From Cryobacterium sp. Y11 (GTDB lineage Bacteria > Actinomycetota > Actinomycetes > Actinomycetales > Microbacteriaceae): a stretch of 64,000 bases of DNA. The stretch is from the NCBI RefSeq assembly GCF_002929535.1, contig NZ_PJJO01000055.1, forward strand, positions 1-64,000, in the 5' to 3' direction. The notes beneath the pieces were generated by a model, which worked only from the letters and a program-made list of their open reading frames with translations, made no database searches and had not been told where the DNA came from. Position numbers and translations under genes: made by a program. Shown one piece after another: positions 32,824 to 41,987 of the stretch. Position 1 is the stretch's first letter. Every line of letters begins with the position of its first letter.

Positions 32824-33855
32824 CTACTTCGTGCCCCAGCTGGCGAGCTTGACTTGGTCAATCCAGCGTCCGCCGGCATGCTCCAGCGCCGCGATATCGG
32901 CGTCGACCATGATGCGGGCCAGCTCGGCGGTGTCGACGGTGGCCTTCCACCCAAGCTGCTCGAAAGCATGGGAGGCGTCGCCGACGAGGGCGTCCACTTC
33001 GGTGGGGCGCAGGTAGCGTTCGTCGAAGCGCACGTGCTGCTCCCAGTCGAGGCCGGCGTGTTCGAACGCGGTGCGCACGAAGTCACGCACCGAGAAGTTG
33101 CCGCCGGTGGCGAGCACAAAGTCGTCGGGCTCATCCGCTTGCAGCATGCGCCACATGCCCTCCACATACTCAGCGGCATAGCCCCAGTCGCGAATGCTGT
33201 CAAGGTTACCCAGATACACGTGATCCTGCGTGCCCGCCTTGATGGCAGCGACCGCCCGGGTAATCTTGCGCGTCACGAAGGTTTCACCGCGCCGCGGCGA
33301 CTCGTGGTTGAACAAAATGCCATTGACAGCGAACATGCCGTAGGCCTCACGGTAGTTCTTGGTGATCCAATAGCTGTACACCTTCGCGGCGCCATAGGGC
33401 GAGCGCGGGTAGAACGGCGTCAACTCGTTCTGCGGCGGCGGAGTAGCGCCGAACATCTCCGACGACGATGCCTGGTAGAACCGGCACTGAATGCCGGCCA
33501 TGCGCACCGCCTCCAGCAGCCGAATGGTTCCCATACCGGTGGTGTCGGCCGTGTGCTCCGGCTCGTCAAACGACACCCGCACATGCGACTGCGCCGCCAA
33601 GTTGTACACCTCGTCGGGCTGAATCTCCGCGAGAAGGGTAACCAGGCGCGACCCGTCGCTCAGATCGCCGTAGTGCAAAAACAGCTTCGCGGCCTCGTCG
33701 TGCGGATCCACATACAGGTGATCGATGCGCGACGTATTAAAAGTCGACGCCCGCCGAATCAACCCGTGCACCTCATACCCCTTGCCGAGCAACAGCTCAG
33801 CCAGGTACGAGCCGTCCTGGCCCGTGATTCCGGTAATGAATGCGCGCTTGGCCAT
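32824..33855 (-). CDS. gmd: GDP-mannose 4,6-dehydratase
   Basis: A 343-residue SDR enzyme that makes GDP-4-keto-6-deoxymannose from GDP-mannose. GITGQDGSY (9-17), the catalytic SSSEMFG (130-136) and YGAAK (Tyr154, Lys158), and the [16 protein letters not shown] (short form: NHESPRRGE) signature are all present. It lies directly upstream of fcl on the same strand. A second, more divergent gmd gene follows 110 bp upstream. Identification is firm. Confidence 0.97.
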   Translation of the reverse strand: MAKRAFITGITGQDGSYLAELLLGKGYEVHGLIRRASTFNTSRIDHLYVDPHDEAAKLFLHYGDLSDGSRLVTLLAEIQPDEVYNLAAQSHVRVSFDEPEHTADTTGMGTIRLLEAVRMAGIQCRFYQASSSEMFGATPPPQNELTPFYPRSPYGAAKVYSYWITKNYREAYGMFAVNGILFNHESPRRGETFVTRKITRAVAAIKAGTQDHVYLGNLDSIRDWGYAAEYVEGMWRMLQADEPDDFVLATGGNFSVRDFVRTAFEHAGLDWEQHVRFDERYLRPTEVDALVGDASHAFEQLGWKATVDTAELARIMVDADIAALEHAGGRWIDQVKLASWGTK

Positions 33856-33963
33856 GGAGGATCCCTACTGTCTGGCTTGAAGGGCATAACTCTGCACGCG
33901 GCGATCCGCTGCCCAGCCCCTAAGTTATCGAGCTTACCGAGCAATCACGGCCTGGCTGCCCAG

Positions 33964-34944
33964 CTACTGGCGCAACAACTCGATATCAGCGTCGACCATG
34001 AGCTTGACGAGCTGGTCGAAGTTCACAGTCGGGGCCCAGCCGAGTGCCTTGAGGCGCCTCGGGTCACCCACGAGTTCCTTAGGATCAGCCGGGCGGTAGA
34101 AAGCCGGGTCGATAACCACGTGGCGGCTCGAGTCAGTCACACCAATGTGTGCGAATGCGGTCTCAACGAAGTTGCGCACGCTGTGCGCAACTCCTGTGGC
34201 CACGATGAAGTCATCTGCAATGTCGGCCCGAGATATACGTACGAGAGCGTCGACGTAGTCGGGTGCATAGCCCCAGTCGCGATAGACATCGATGTTGCCC
34301 AACACCACGTGGTCAGAGAGCCCGAGAGAGATGCGCGCGACCTCACGGGAAATCTTGCGGGCCACGAACGCTTCCGGCCGCGTTGGTGATTCGTGATTGT
34401 ATAGAATCGCCGAACTCGCGAACATGCCGCGCTTGCGGTAAACGTTGATCATTTCGTGGGCGAAAGATTTGGCCGCCCCGTAGGGCGTGACCGGATCTCG
34501 CAGGGTCTGTTCTGTTTGCGGAACGTCCGTCGCATCACCGAAAATTTCCGCGCTCGAAGCCTGCACGAAACGTACGGTCTCCCCCGTGCGTTCGCCCAGG
34601 GCCCACGCTGCTTGAAGGAGACGCACCGGTCCCACGCCAAGCACGTCGGCCGTCTCGGCCGGATAGTCCCAGGATCGAGCAACTGACGTGTTACCGGCAA
34701 GGTTGTAGATGACGCTCGGGCGAACCTGTTCGATGAGAGCCACGATGCCCGACGGATCGCTTAAATCACAGCTGTGCGCGGTCACCTCTGGTGCCTGCGC
34801 TCTGAGGCGGTCCGCCCCGGAGGTCGAGTGGCACATACCGTGCACATCGTGGCCCTCGGCGGCTAGCCGCTGCACGAGATACATCCCGTCCTGGCCGTTT
34901 GCCCCAGTAATCAAGACTCGTTGTGTGTCATTTCCAGGCGTCAT
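33964..34944 (-). CDS. second GDP-mannose 4,6-dehydratase-family enzyme
   Basis: A 326-residue paralog of Gmd. GANGQDGMYL, QASSAEIFG, YGAAK and NHESPTRPEAFV mirror the Gmd motifs, so a GDP-hexose 4,6-dehydratase or close relative is likely; the reductase Rmd is less likely because the full Gmd signature is kept. The ATG at 34944 overlaps the upstream GT4 stop (ATGA) and was preferred to the longer frame. A second Gmd may serve a separate sugar branch, for example GDP-rhamnose, talose or perosamine. Confidence 0.85.
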   Translation of the reverse strand: MTPGNDTQRVLITGANGQDGMYLVQRLAAEGHDVHGMCHSTSGADRLRAQAPEVTAHSCDLSDPSGIVALIEQVRPSVIYNLAGNTSVARSWDYPAETADVLGVGPVRLLQAAWALGERTGETVRFVQASSAEIFGDATDVPQTEQTLRDPVTPYGAAKSFAHEMINVYRKRGMFASSAILYNHESPTRPEAFVARKISREVARISLGLSDHVVLGNIDVYRDWGYAPDYVDALVRISRADIADDFIVATGVAHSVRNFVETAFAHIGVTDSSRHVVIDPAFYRPADPKELVGDPRRLKALGWAPTVNFDQLVKLMVDADIELLRQ

Positions 34945-36032
34945 GAGTTCTTTCTCTGGTGAGCCGCTTGATAGGCCTGAACATGAACGTCGCCGCATTT
35001 CTCCCACGTGAAATTTGATACCTGTACCAAGCCCGCCGCAGTCAGGGACGTCCCCCGCTTCACGGCCTCGACGATTCCCGCGGCGATCGCCTCAGGATCG
35101 TAAGGATCGAATTGAACGGCTGCGTCCCCGACGACCTCCGGTAGCGAGCCAGCGTTCGATGCCGCTACCGGGCATCCCGAGGCCATTGCTTCCAAAGGAG
35201 GCAGTCCAAAGCCCTCATAGAGGCTCGGAAACACCAGTGCAGCAGCCGACCGATACAATCGCAAAAGTTCGTCCTGCTCGACCAATCCCCGGCGGTCAAT
35301 CCAATCAGGGAGGTCGCCCAAACTGTCGAGCCCTCCTCCGGTCAATACCAGGCGTAGATCCGGCAATTGTTGTCGAGCGAGTTCCATTGCGACGATCAAT
35401 CGAGCGTGGTTCTTGTGCGGCCAACCGCGTGCAGGGTAGAGGACGAAATTTTCTCGTTGGCCGAGGTTTGCGACGAACTTCTCCGTGTCCACGCCGAGGT
35501 GCGCAACGTGGATACGGTCCGGGTCGAGCCCGAGACTGTCAACCATGCGTTCCTTGGCGAAGTGGCTGATGGTGACCACTGCATCCGCTCGTGCCGCGAA
35601 GCCTTCATAGAACCAGCGCCGGTAGAGCAGTTCAGACCGGCTAAACAGGTGCGGCAATTCGAGATGCTGCACGTCGAGCAGGGTCTGAACGGATGCCTGT
35701 GTTCGGCTGGGCTTGGACACGGGCACGGTGAAAGGAAAGTGAACGACATCCGCATCGGCCATGCTGCGCCGAATCGAGCGAGTACGCGCCGTGATCTGTG
35801 CGAGGCCGACGAGTCGATCTCGGGTAGTCGGGCCTACCGTGACCGACTCGATGACGTGTTCGGCGATGCCTGCGCTAAACCCTCGAGCGGATGCTGGCAG
35901 GTACGCTTTTGCGTCCACCGAATCGTGGTGCACCAATTGTTCGGTGAGCGCGCTGGCGTAAGTCTCGCTTCCGCCCATTCCCCCGCGAACGAGGGTAAGC
36001 ATGGAAAGCGCGACGTGCAAAGAGCCGTTCAT
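34941..36032 (-). CDS. GT4-family glycosyltransferase
   Basis: A 363-residue GT-B enzyme. [15 protein letters not shown] is the acceptor-side glycine loop, [16 protein letters not shown] marks the start of the donor domain, and the [10 protein letters not shown] (EX7E) motif with FPSLYEG binds the nucleotide sugar, usually GDP-mannose or similar. The start at 36032 ([10 protein letters not shown]) is directly before the first strand; the longer open frame covers the neighbour. It is coupled to the second gmd by ATGA and probably adds a mannose-derived sugar. Confidence 0.9.
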   Translation of the reverse strand: MNGSLHVALSMLTLVRGGMGGSETYASALTEQLVHHDSVDAKAYLPASARGFSAGIAEHVIESVTVGPTTRDRLVGLAQITARTRSIRRSMADADVVHFPFTVPVSKPSRTQASVQTLLDVQHLELPHLFSRSELLYRRWFYEGFAARADAVVTISHFAKERMVDSLGLDPDRIHVAHLGVDTEKFVANLGQRENFVLYPARGWPHKNHARLIVAMELARQQLPDLRLVLTGGGLDSLGDLPDWIDRRGLVEQDELLRLYRSAAALVFPSLYEGFGLPPLEAMASGCPVAASNAGSLPEVVGDAAVQFDPYDPEAIAAGIVEAVKRGTSLTAAGLVQVSNFTWEKCGDVHVQAYQAAHQRKNS

Positions 36033-36112
36033 GTGCTTCACTCCAAGTTTTACTGGACCTGCGGACGGCATGCTGCGCACGGGCACCGTTGAGCCTAGCG
36101 CAGCCCCAATTC

Positions 36113-36883
36113 TCAGGCCCGGGCACTCACCCGGCGTGCAGCGAAAGCGGATGCCCACCGGATGGGAAAGTTCCACAGCGGGCTCAGCGGGCGCAGTCCC
36201 ACCGGCAGGTGGCGGCGCTTGACTGCTTCAGATTCAAGGCTCGAGTTCAAGCGATTGGCCACAGTGAGAGAGTCGGGGTGCCAGCGGAAAGCTGAGACCG
36301 GTATTCGCGTTGAGATAAATTTGCCGTAGCTGCGTAGCTTAAGGAAAGCATCAAGGTCCATGGCGTACTTCAGCGTGATATCGAATCCACCGATCGATTC
36401 AAGAGCGTCCAATCTAATCATGGTGCCCGGGTGGGGAATCAAGTCCGGACCCCAAGCGAGGAGAAAGGTCGCCAATCCCCCAGCGTTGCTGGTCGCCAGC
36501 TTCTTTCCGGTCGGGTCTATGTACTCGCATCCTCCGAAGGCAAGTACAGCGGATGAATTCTGGTCGAGCAGGCGCTGCAGCCGCAAGAGACCCCCAGCTC
36601 GAAAGAGATCATCGTCACCGATCCACGCGTAGTACTGTTCCCCGTTGCGCGCGGAGAGGCCGCAGTTGATCGCTGCTGAGATGCCAGTTTTCGGATCGTC
36701 AACGATTACGGCACCAAATGTGGCAGCCATTTCTCGTGCTTCAACGGCCCCGACCGGGGCAACAACAACGAGCGTTAGCGCTACGTCGGCGCGTTGTTGC
36801 TCTACCGCTTCCAGGGTCTCGCGAAGACTCTCAATTCGGTCACCAAGGGTGGGCAGAACAACAAGAACTTCAGAGCTGGTCAT
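36113..36883 (-). CDS. GT2 glycosyltransferase
   Basis: A 256-residue GT-A enzyme. VLVVLPTLGDR opens the fold, AWIGDDDLFRAGG holds the DxD-type metal site, and a GFDITLKYAMDLD segment forms the acceptor side. It starts at the ATG 36883 in the region between two divergent glycosyltransferase genes and is separated by 80 bp from the GT4 gene it precedes. No membrane segment is seen. The sugar is unknown. Confidence 0.85.
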   Translation of the reverse strand: MTSSEVLVVLPTLGDRIESLRETLEAVEQQRADVALTLVVVAPVGAVEAREMAATFGAVIVDDPKTGISAAINCGLSARNGEQYYAWIGDDDLFRAGGLLRLQRLLDQNSSAVLAFGGCEYIDPTGKKLATSNAGGLATFLLAWGPDLIPHPGTMIRLDALESIGGFDITLKYAMDLDAFLKLRSYGKFISTRIPVSAFRWHPDSLTVANRLNSSLESEAVKRRHLPVGLRPLSPLWNFPIRWASAFAARRVSARA

Positions 36884-37049
36884 AGTGTGGCGGTGGCCGC
36901 GCACCTTTCGATGTGAATTCTGGGGATCTCCCTTATGATCCCACGGATTGGAACACGACATTCCAGCTGGACACCGACAGCGACCACGACCACGACCACG
37001 ACTGGAGGAAACCCGAATCACCAGCCCCGTTTTAGTAGGATTGGCTAAC

Positions 37050-37787
37050 ATGCACCCCCGTCAGGCACAGACTCTCATCGTTCTGCCAGCTTTCAATGAA
37101 GAAGAGTCAGTCGAAGCGGTCATCGCCGAAGTTTTTGCAGCGCTCCCAGACATGCACGTACTCGTGATCGACGACGGCTCCACCGACCGAACTGCCCTCC
37201 GCGCCCGCAAGGCAGGCGCGCTGGTCGCCCGCCTTCCTTTCAATCTGGGAGTCGGCGGGGCAATGCGCCTCGGCTTCAAATATGCGCTAGAGCACGGTTA
37301 TTCCAACGTCGTTCAGGTTGATGCCGACGGTCAGCATGATCCCGCCGAAGTTCGTTCTCTCGTTCACGCCCTCGACCGAGCGGATGTGGTTCTGGGCGCG
37401 CGCTTTGCCGGCGAGGGTGACTACGCGGTACGCGGCCCGCGTCGGTGGGCGATGACGGCCCTGGCCGTCATTATTAGTCGCTTGGCGAAGTCCAAACTCA
37501 CCGACACGACATCCGGCTTCCGGGCGAGCGGCCCGCGAGCGGTGTGCCTCTTCGCAGAAACGTATCCAGCGGAGTATCTGGGCGACACCATAGAGTCCCT
37601 AGTCATTGCGGCTCGAGCTGGTTGTTCGATCACGCAAATCCCTGTGGCCATGCGCCCACGCGCCGGGGGCGTTCCGTCGCACCATCCGTTGAAAGCTGCG
37701 GCCTACCTCGGCCGCGCCTGCATGGCCTTACTTTTCGCACTGGCGCGTCCCCGCGAAACCCTTCGGGGACAGGAGATCACGTCATGA
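37050..37787 (+). CDS. GT2 glycosyltransferase, DPM1-like
   Basis: A 245-residue enzyme with IVLPAFNEEESVEAVI, VIDDGSTDRT and the metal motif DADGQHDP, followed by GARFAGEGDY and DTTSGFRASG, the classical pattern of polyprenyl-phosphate glycosyltransferases. The ATG at 37050 was chosen because upstream codons are Arg-rich repeats (CGACCA at 36980-37005). It forms an operon with DUF2304 and DUF2142 genes, each overlapping by 4 nt, a common actinobacterial trio for a lipid-linked sugar step. Confidence 0.88.
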   Translation: MHPRQAQTLIVLPAFNEEESVEAVIAEVFAALPDMHVLVIDDGSTDRTALRARKAGALVARLPFNLGVGGAMRLGFKYALEHGYSNVVQVDADGQHDPAEVRSLVHALDRADVVLGARFAGEGDYAVRGPRRWAMTALAVIISRLAKSKLTDTTSGFRASGPRAVCLFAETYPAEYLGDTIESLVIAARAGCSITQIPVAMRPRAGGVPSHHPLKAAAYLGRACMALLFALARPRETLRGQEITS

Positions 37788-38164
37788 CCGCCACCAGCTA
37801 TATCCTCGGCATCGCTGCGGCGCTCCTCACTCTCGCCGTGGTCATTGAGATGCTCAGGCGTCGGCGCTTGCGCGAACGCCACGCCACGTGGTGGCTCATC
37901 GCCGGAACTCTTGCACTGATCGTGGGCGTTTTCCCAAAAACCCTTGAGTGGGCCGCCGATGTTGCCGGCGTTGCGATCCCGATCAACCTCGTCTTCTTCG
38001 TCAGCGTCGTCATTCTCTTTCTGGTGTGCATTCAGCACAGCTCGGAGTTAACGAAACTTGATGACCAGACACGAACCTTGGCCGAGCAGACCGCCTTGCT
38101 GGAACTGCGCATCCGCAAGTTGGAGCAGAACACGCAATCCTCGATCGAAGTGAACGACCGGTGA
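37784..38164 (+). CDS. DUF2304 membrane protein
   Basis: A 126-residue protein with three hydrophobic segments (about 6-24, 37-53, 64-84) and a charged, coiled-coil-like C-terminus (residues 88-118, rich in Leu, Glu and Arg). ATWWLIAGTL and the IPINLVFF segment are typical of DUF2304, always found beside DPM1-like GT2 genes. It probably docks the glycosyltransferase to the membrane. ATGA overlap at the start and GTGA at the end show translational coupling. Confidence 0.9.
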   Translation: MTATSYILGIAAALLTLAVVIEMLRRRRLRERHATWWLIAGTLALIVGVFPKTLEWAADVAGVAIPINLVFFVSVVILFLVCIQHSSELTKLDDQTRTLAEQTALLELRIRKLEQNTQSSIEVNDR

Positions 38165-39789
38165 AGCGTAGTTTGGCGATCTTCGTCAGTGCGTGGTTAG
38201 TTCTTTCCGCGCTTGCCGGCGCTTGGGCGATGGCAACCCCCTTTTCCGGCGCCCCTGACGAACCAGCGCACATCATCAAGGCAGCATCAGTTGTTCGGGG
38301 TCAGTTCGTCGGAATCCCTTCCGAAAACGGCCACACGGTGACTGTGCCGCGGTATATCGCCTCAACCCATGCAGTCACCTGTTTCGCCTTCCAGCCTGAG
38401 GTTTCCGCTGACTGCGCCGACTCCGTTCCGCTCGGTGACGACACGATCATTCCGGCTGAGACGTCCGCTGGCCTGTATAACCCGCTCTACTACGAGCTCG
38501 TGGGCTGGCCAAGCCTGCTGGTGAACGACGAGAGCGGCATTTACCTCATGCGCATCGTGAGCGGCATGGTCGCCTCGGCTTTTCTCGCACTGAGTTTTGT
38601 TCTCATCGCATCGTGGTCGCGCCGAGTGATACCGATGCTCGGCCTCGTTGTCGCCTGCACGCCCATGGTATTTTTCTTGAACGGCGTCGTGAATCCGAAT
38701 TCTTTGGAGACCGCCGCCACTCTGGCCGCGTTTGTCGCGCTTTTTTCCGTCGTCACACAGCCTAACGAGCGGCTACTCACTCAACGTTTAATTATTTTGG
38801 TTGTCTCATCAGCGGTTGCGGTCAACACGCGCGGTCTTTCTCCACTGTGGCTCGCCGTCGTTCTGGTCATCCCGCTGGCACTCCTGTCATGGAAATCTTT
38901 GTGGGCCCTCGTCAGCCGAAAACCGGTGGTCTGGGCGATCGGCGGCATCGTCGCATCCACTATTGTCGCTATTCTCTGGATGCGCTCGAGCAATTCCCTC
39001 GCGGCCGGCATCTCGACGGATGAGGTTGTTACCGACTATCCCGGAGTCGGATCGAGTTTCTTGGTCGGGTTCGTTAATGTCTTCGCGGAGACATTCGGCT
39101 TCGCGAACGGCCTTATTGGCCAATTTGGCTGGCTGGACACAACGGCTCCGGCAGTGACGCTCTTCGTCTGGGCGGCTCTGACCGGAGTGCTCATGATTGC
39201 CGCAGCCACTGTTTTGCGAGGTCGTCGCCTCGTGGTGTTCGTGCTTCTCGCTGCCTCGCTCGTCATCATTCCCGCGGTGATTCAAGGCGTGTACATAACA
39301 GCTGGCGGGTTCATCTGGCAAGGGCGATATGCGCTCCCTCTCTTCGTCTGCCTGGTCGTTGGCACTGCCGCACTGGTCAGCCAGAGTGTGACCGTGACGG
39401 GACAGTCTGTGCAACGCCGCCTAGCGGGCACCGTTCTAGCGACCGTCGCATTCGCGCAGATCATTACGTTCGCCGTTGTACTGCAGCGTTATGCCGTCGG
39501 CACCTCTGGCAGTCTTCGGGACTTCTATTTAAACCCAGACTGGCAGCCCCCGGGTGGGGTGCTCATGTGGCTGGCACTTTATGCGATCACGTTGCTGGCC
39601 GGATCACTACTGGCGTTTTGGTGGGCACGGCACTGGAATGGCCCGAGAGGTTCGCACCAGGTAAATAACATGAACAACCAAACCGAGCGCAGGCCCAACG
39701 GCGAGGGCGAGGATGCTGCGACTGTTCAGGTCTATCGGCAGGAAGAGGAGCGCGACCACGCTGACAGCCGCAGCCGTCCAGCCCACTGA
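38161..39789 (+). CDS. DUF2142 membrane protein
   Basis: A 542-residue polytopic protein starting at a GTG. The first outer loop contains FSGAPDEPAHIIKA, the diagnostic DEPxH element of DUF2142, and about eleven membrane segments follow. It resembles GT-C glycosyltransferases that use polyprenyl-linked donors. The last 60 codons after the final membrane segment are polar and overlap the convergent flippase gene by 183 bp, which suggests a lost stop codon or an extended tail. It is coupled to the DUF2304 gene. Confidence 0.87.
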   Translation: MKRSLAIFVSAWLVLSALAGAWAMATPFSGAPDEPAHIIKAASVVRGQFVGIPSENGHTVTVPRYIASTHAVTCFAFQPEVSADCADSVPLGDDTIIPAETSAGLYNPLYYELVGWPSLLVNDESGIYLMRIVSGMVASAFLALSFVLIASWSRRVIPMLGLVVACTPMVFFLNGVVNPNSLETAATLAAFVALFSVVTQPNERLLTQRLIILVVSSAVAVNTRGLSPLWLAVVLVIPLALLSWKSLWALVSRKPVVWAIGGIVASTIVAILWMRSSNSLAAGISTDEVVTDYPGVGSSFLVGFVNVFAETFGFANGLIGQFGWLDTTAPAVTLFVWAALTGVLMIAAATVLRGRRLVVFVLLAASLVIIPAVIQGVYITAGGFIWQGRYALPLFVCLVVGTAALVSQSVTVTGQSVQRRLAGTVLATVAFAQIITFAVVLQRYAVGTSGSLRDFYLNPDWQPPGGVLMWLALYAITLLAGSLLAFWWARHWNGPRGSHQVNNMNNQTERRPNGEGEDAATVQVYRQEEERDHADSRSRPAH

Positions 39790-40935
39790 ATAGGCGGTAT
39801 GACCGTTGCGGGCCAGTACCGCCGGACCGCTCGCACACAGTGCTGCTGTAAATCCGGCGGAGGCTACCAGCAGCCCCGCTGTTGAGGAATCCACGGCGTA
39901 CTCGGGGCCGAACAGATCCAGCAGCGCCGGACCTAGCCACCAGGCCAAGCCCGATGCCACGGTGGTGGCGGCGGCGATGGCTCCAATAATCAGCCCGAAT
40001 GCACGCCAGAAATTCGCGGTGTGGTCTCGAAAGAAGACGAGGAGATAGCTTTGGAGCGCTAGAAAGGGGATGATGAGCGGTGCACGTGTCAGGGTTACCA
40101 CGGCAATCAACGTTCCGACCGCTGCGGCCGAGTCGTTGCGGGACGCGAGACTTAAGAAAAGTGGGAACCCGCTGATCAGGATTCCTGTGGCCACGGAGCC
40201 ACTGACGGTTCGCGCCGAGTTCCAGGCGAGCGACTTGAGATTGACGTCGAGGATTGCGCTGCCTCGCGTGTGCTTGCGCACGGTGGCCCACACGACCAGC
40301 ACTGTGAGCGGGAAGGGCAGCACGACCGCCCAGGGCAACAGCTCACTGGCACCCGTGAAAGACAGGAAAATACCAATGAAAGCCAACCGAAGGAGGGCAT
40401 CACACGAGATCATGACAGCGAGGGTGCGCCATTGTTGGAGCCCGTACATTGTTCCGCAGAAGACCGCCACAACGACATACGAGGCCGAGCCAACGGCCAA
40501 GGCAATAACCAGCGACCAAGACCATGCGTCGCCGAACACGATCGGCCCCCACAACGGGCCCAAACTCACAATCGCGCCGAATAAAGCCAACGACGTCAGC
40601 GCTCCAAAATTGCGGGCCGTGTTGGATTTGTTCTCTTGCCGACGCACGCCGAATCGCGTGGCGCGCGTTACTTCCTGTTGGATGCCGGCCAGACCGCTGA
40701 TAACGAGGTACAGCGCCGACCAGAACACACTGAATTCTAAGTATGCAGCAGGGTGAAGCTGCGACAACACAACGGCCTGCACCGCGTAACCAGCGAGGCC
40801 GCCCAGCACTGTGGCGAGAAGAATGAATCCGAGCCCACGTTTGGCGGTGGAATTCACCACGACCGAATCGTCTGGATGGTCGTGACTCGAAGCCACCGGG
40901 CTACCCGGGGATGAGAAATTTCCAGCAGCAGACAC
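39607..40935 (-). CDS. Wzx-like polysaccharide flippase
   Basis: A 442-residue membrane protein of the MATE/MOP-type polysaccharide exporter family, with about twelve hydrophobic segments. After a 28-residue polar N-terminus, the FSVFWSALYLVISGLAGIQQEV region and the later FLALQSYLLVFF are typical (short forms given). It would flip lipid-linked repeat units. Its 3' end overlaps the convergent DUF2142 gene by 183 bp. A separate ABC exporter is also present in the locus. Confidence 0.82.
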   Translation of the reverse strand: MSAAGNFSSPGSPVASSHDHPDDSVVVNSTAKRGLGFILLATVLGGLAGYAVQAVVLSQLHPAAYLEFSVFWSALYLVISGLAGIQQEVTRATRFGVRRQENKSNTARNFGALTSLALFGAIVSLGPLWGPIVFGDAWSWSLVIALAVGSASYVVVAVFCGTMYGLQQWRTLAVMISCDALLRLAFIGIFLSFTGASELLPWAVVLPFPLTVLVVWATVRKHTRGSAILDVNLKSLAWNSARTVSGSVATGILISGFPLFLSLASRNDSAAAVGTLIAVVTLTRAPLIIPFLALQSYLLVFFRDHTANFWRAFGLIIGAIAAATTVASGLAWWLGPALLDLFGPEYAVDSSTAGLLVASAGFTAALCASGPAVLARNGHTAYSVGWTAAAVSVVALLFLPIDLNSRSILALAVGPALGLVVHVIYLVRTSRAIPVPCPPKRQ

Positions 40936-40988
40936 GAAACCAATGATACGCGGGCGGTCGCAGGACGCGCTGATGTGTGGAGACCTGC

Positions 40989-41987
40989 TCAGGTTGATTG
41001 AAGGACGTCCCGGACCATGTCCATCCGTCCTTGACTAGCGTAGCGTCGGTAGCTTCCCTTTAGTCCTTCCCGCGCGACAGGGAGAAACCTCAGAAGTCGG
41101 TGTGCCGGCAGCCGTGAACGAAAATCTTCGAAGTCCATCTTTCCCGTGGCCCACATCATCTTTTCAGGTGCGATCGGCGCGACAGCGTCAAGTGCTTCGA
41201 GCCGGACAACGAGTCTTCGAAACTTCAGCATCAGCATCAGGTTGCGGTCGCCGCGCGGTTCAAGTACCCGCTTGACTTTAACGGCCAAAGACGGCAGCTG
41301 CACACCAATTTGATTCTCTCCGTGTTGCCGGTAGTCGATGAGACATTCCGGAACAAAGTCCAGCTCTGCAACGGCAGAAGCCACAATGGCCAGCCATTCG
41401 TCATGCACCCATTCTTCGGGAAAGGGTAGGGCGAATTTAAGCAGATCTCGCCGAATCATACTGGTGGCACCGGTAGCCAGGTTCCTGCGGAGGAAAACCG
41501 CAAAGGCCTGCCCCGAATGAATGGCGGCTCGATCCGGCGAAGAAACTTCCAGAGCGTCCAATAAGTTTTGTCCCAGCGGCGCACCGTTCCCGTCAACGAG
41601 ACGTGCATCGGAGTGAAGAAAGAGCAAATCCTGCCGGGTGTCAAATTGATCGAGCATGATACCCAGCTTGTTTTCGTGCCAAATATCGTCCTGATCAGCG
41701 AGCACAATCACGTCATTGCGGCAGGCAGATATCGACCGTTCAAAGTTTCTTGTCACCCCGAGACCACCCACGGATTCAAGGATCCGGATCTTCGTTGCGG
41801 TTTCGCCAGCACGCACCTCGGCAGCGACCCTGCGAACAATTCCCAGAGTGTCATCCGTTGATCCGTCATCCGAAACGACAATCTCTGACATGGAAACACG
41901 CTGAGCGAGAATGCTGTTCAGCTGCTCTTCGATGTAGCGGCCGCCGTTGTACGTGCACAACGCTACCGAAACGCCGGGCGCAGTCAT
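40989..41987 (-). CDS. GT2 glycosyltransferase
   Basis: A 332-residue GT-A enzyme. VSVALCTYNGGRYIEEQL, VVSDDGSTDDT and VLADQDDIW are the canonical rhamnosyltransferase-type motifs, with FPEEWVHDEW as the likely catalytic acidic site. The ATG overlaps the stop of the upstream GT2-GT4 fusion gene (ATGA), so both are made together. It may add rhamnose from the rml pathway, but this is inference from family only. Confidence 0.9.
   Translation of the reverse strand: MTAPGVSVALCTYNGGRYIEEQLNSILAQRVSMSEIVVSDDGSTDDTLGIVRRVAAEVRAGETATKIRILESVGGLGVTRNFERSISACRNDVIVLADQDDIWHENKLGIMLDQFDTRQDLLFLHSDARLVDGNGAPLGQNLLDALEVSSPDRAAIHSGQAFAVFLRRNLATGATSMIRRDLLKFALPFPEEWVHDEWLAIVASAVAELDFVPECLIDYRQHGENQIGVQLPSLAVKVKRVLEPRGDRNLMLMLKFRRLVVRLEALDAVAPIAPEKMMWATGKMDFEDFRSRLPAHRLLRFLPVAREGLKGSYRRYASQGRMDMVRDVLQST

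Noticed and set aside
32854-34389. 511-codon plus-strand ORF over gmd genes
   Set aside because: Antisense of two well-identified Gmd genes.
36975-37010. CGACCA tandem repeat before the DPM1-like gene
   Set aside because: Only about four imperfect units in the spacer between divergent genes; noted as the reason for not using the longer start, nothing more.
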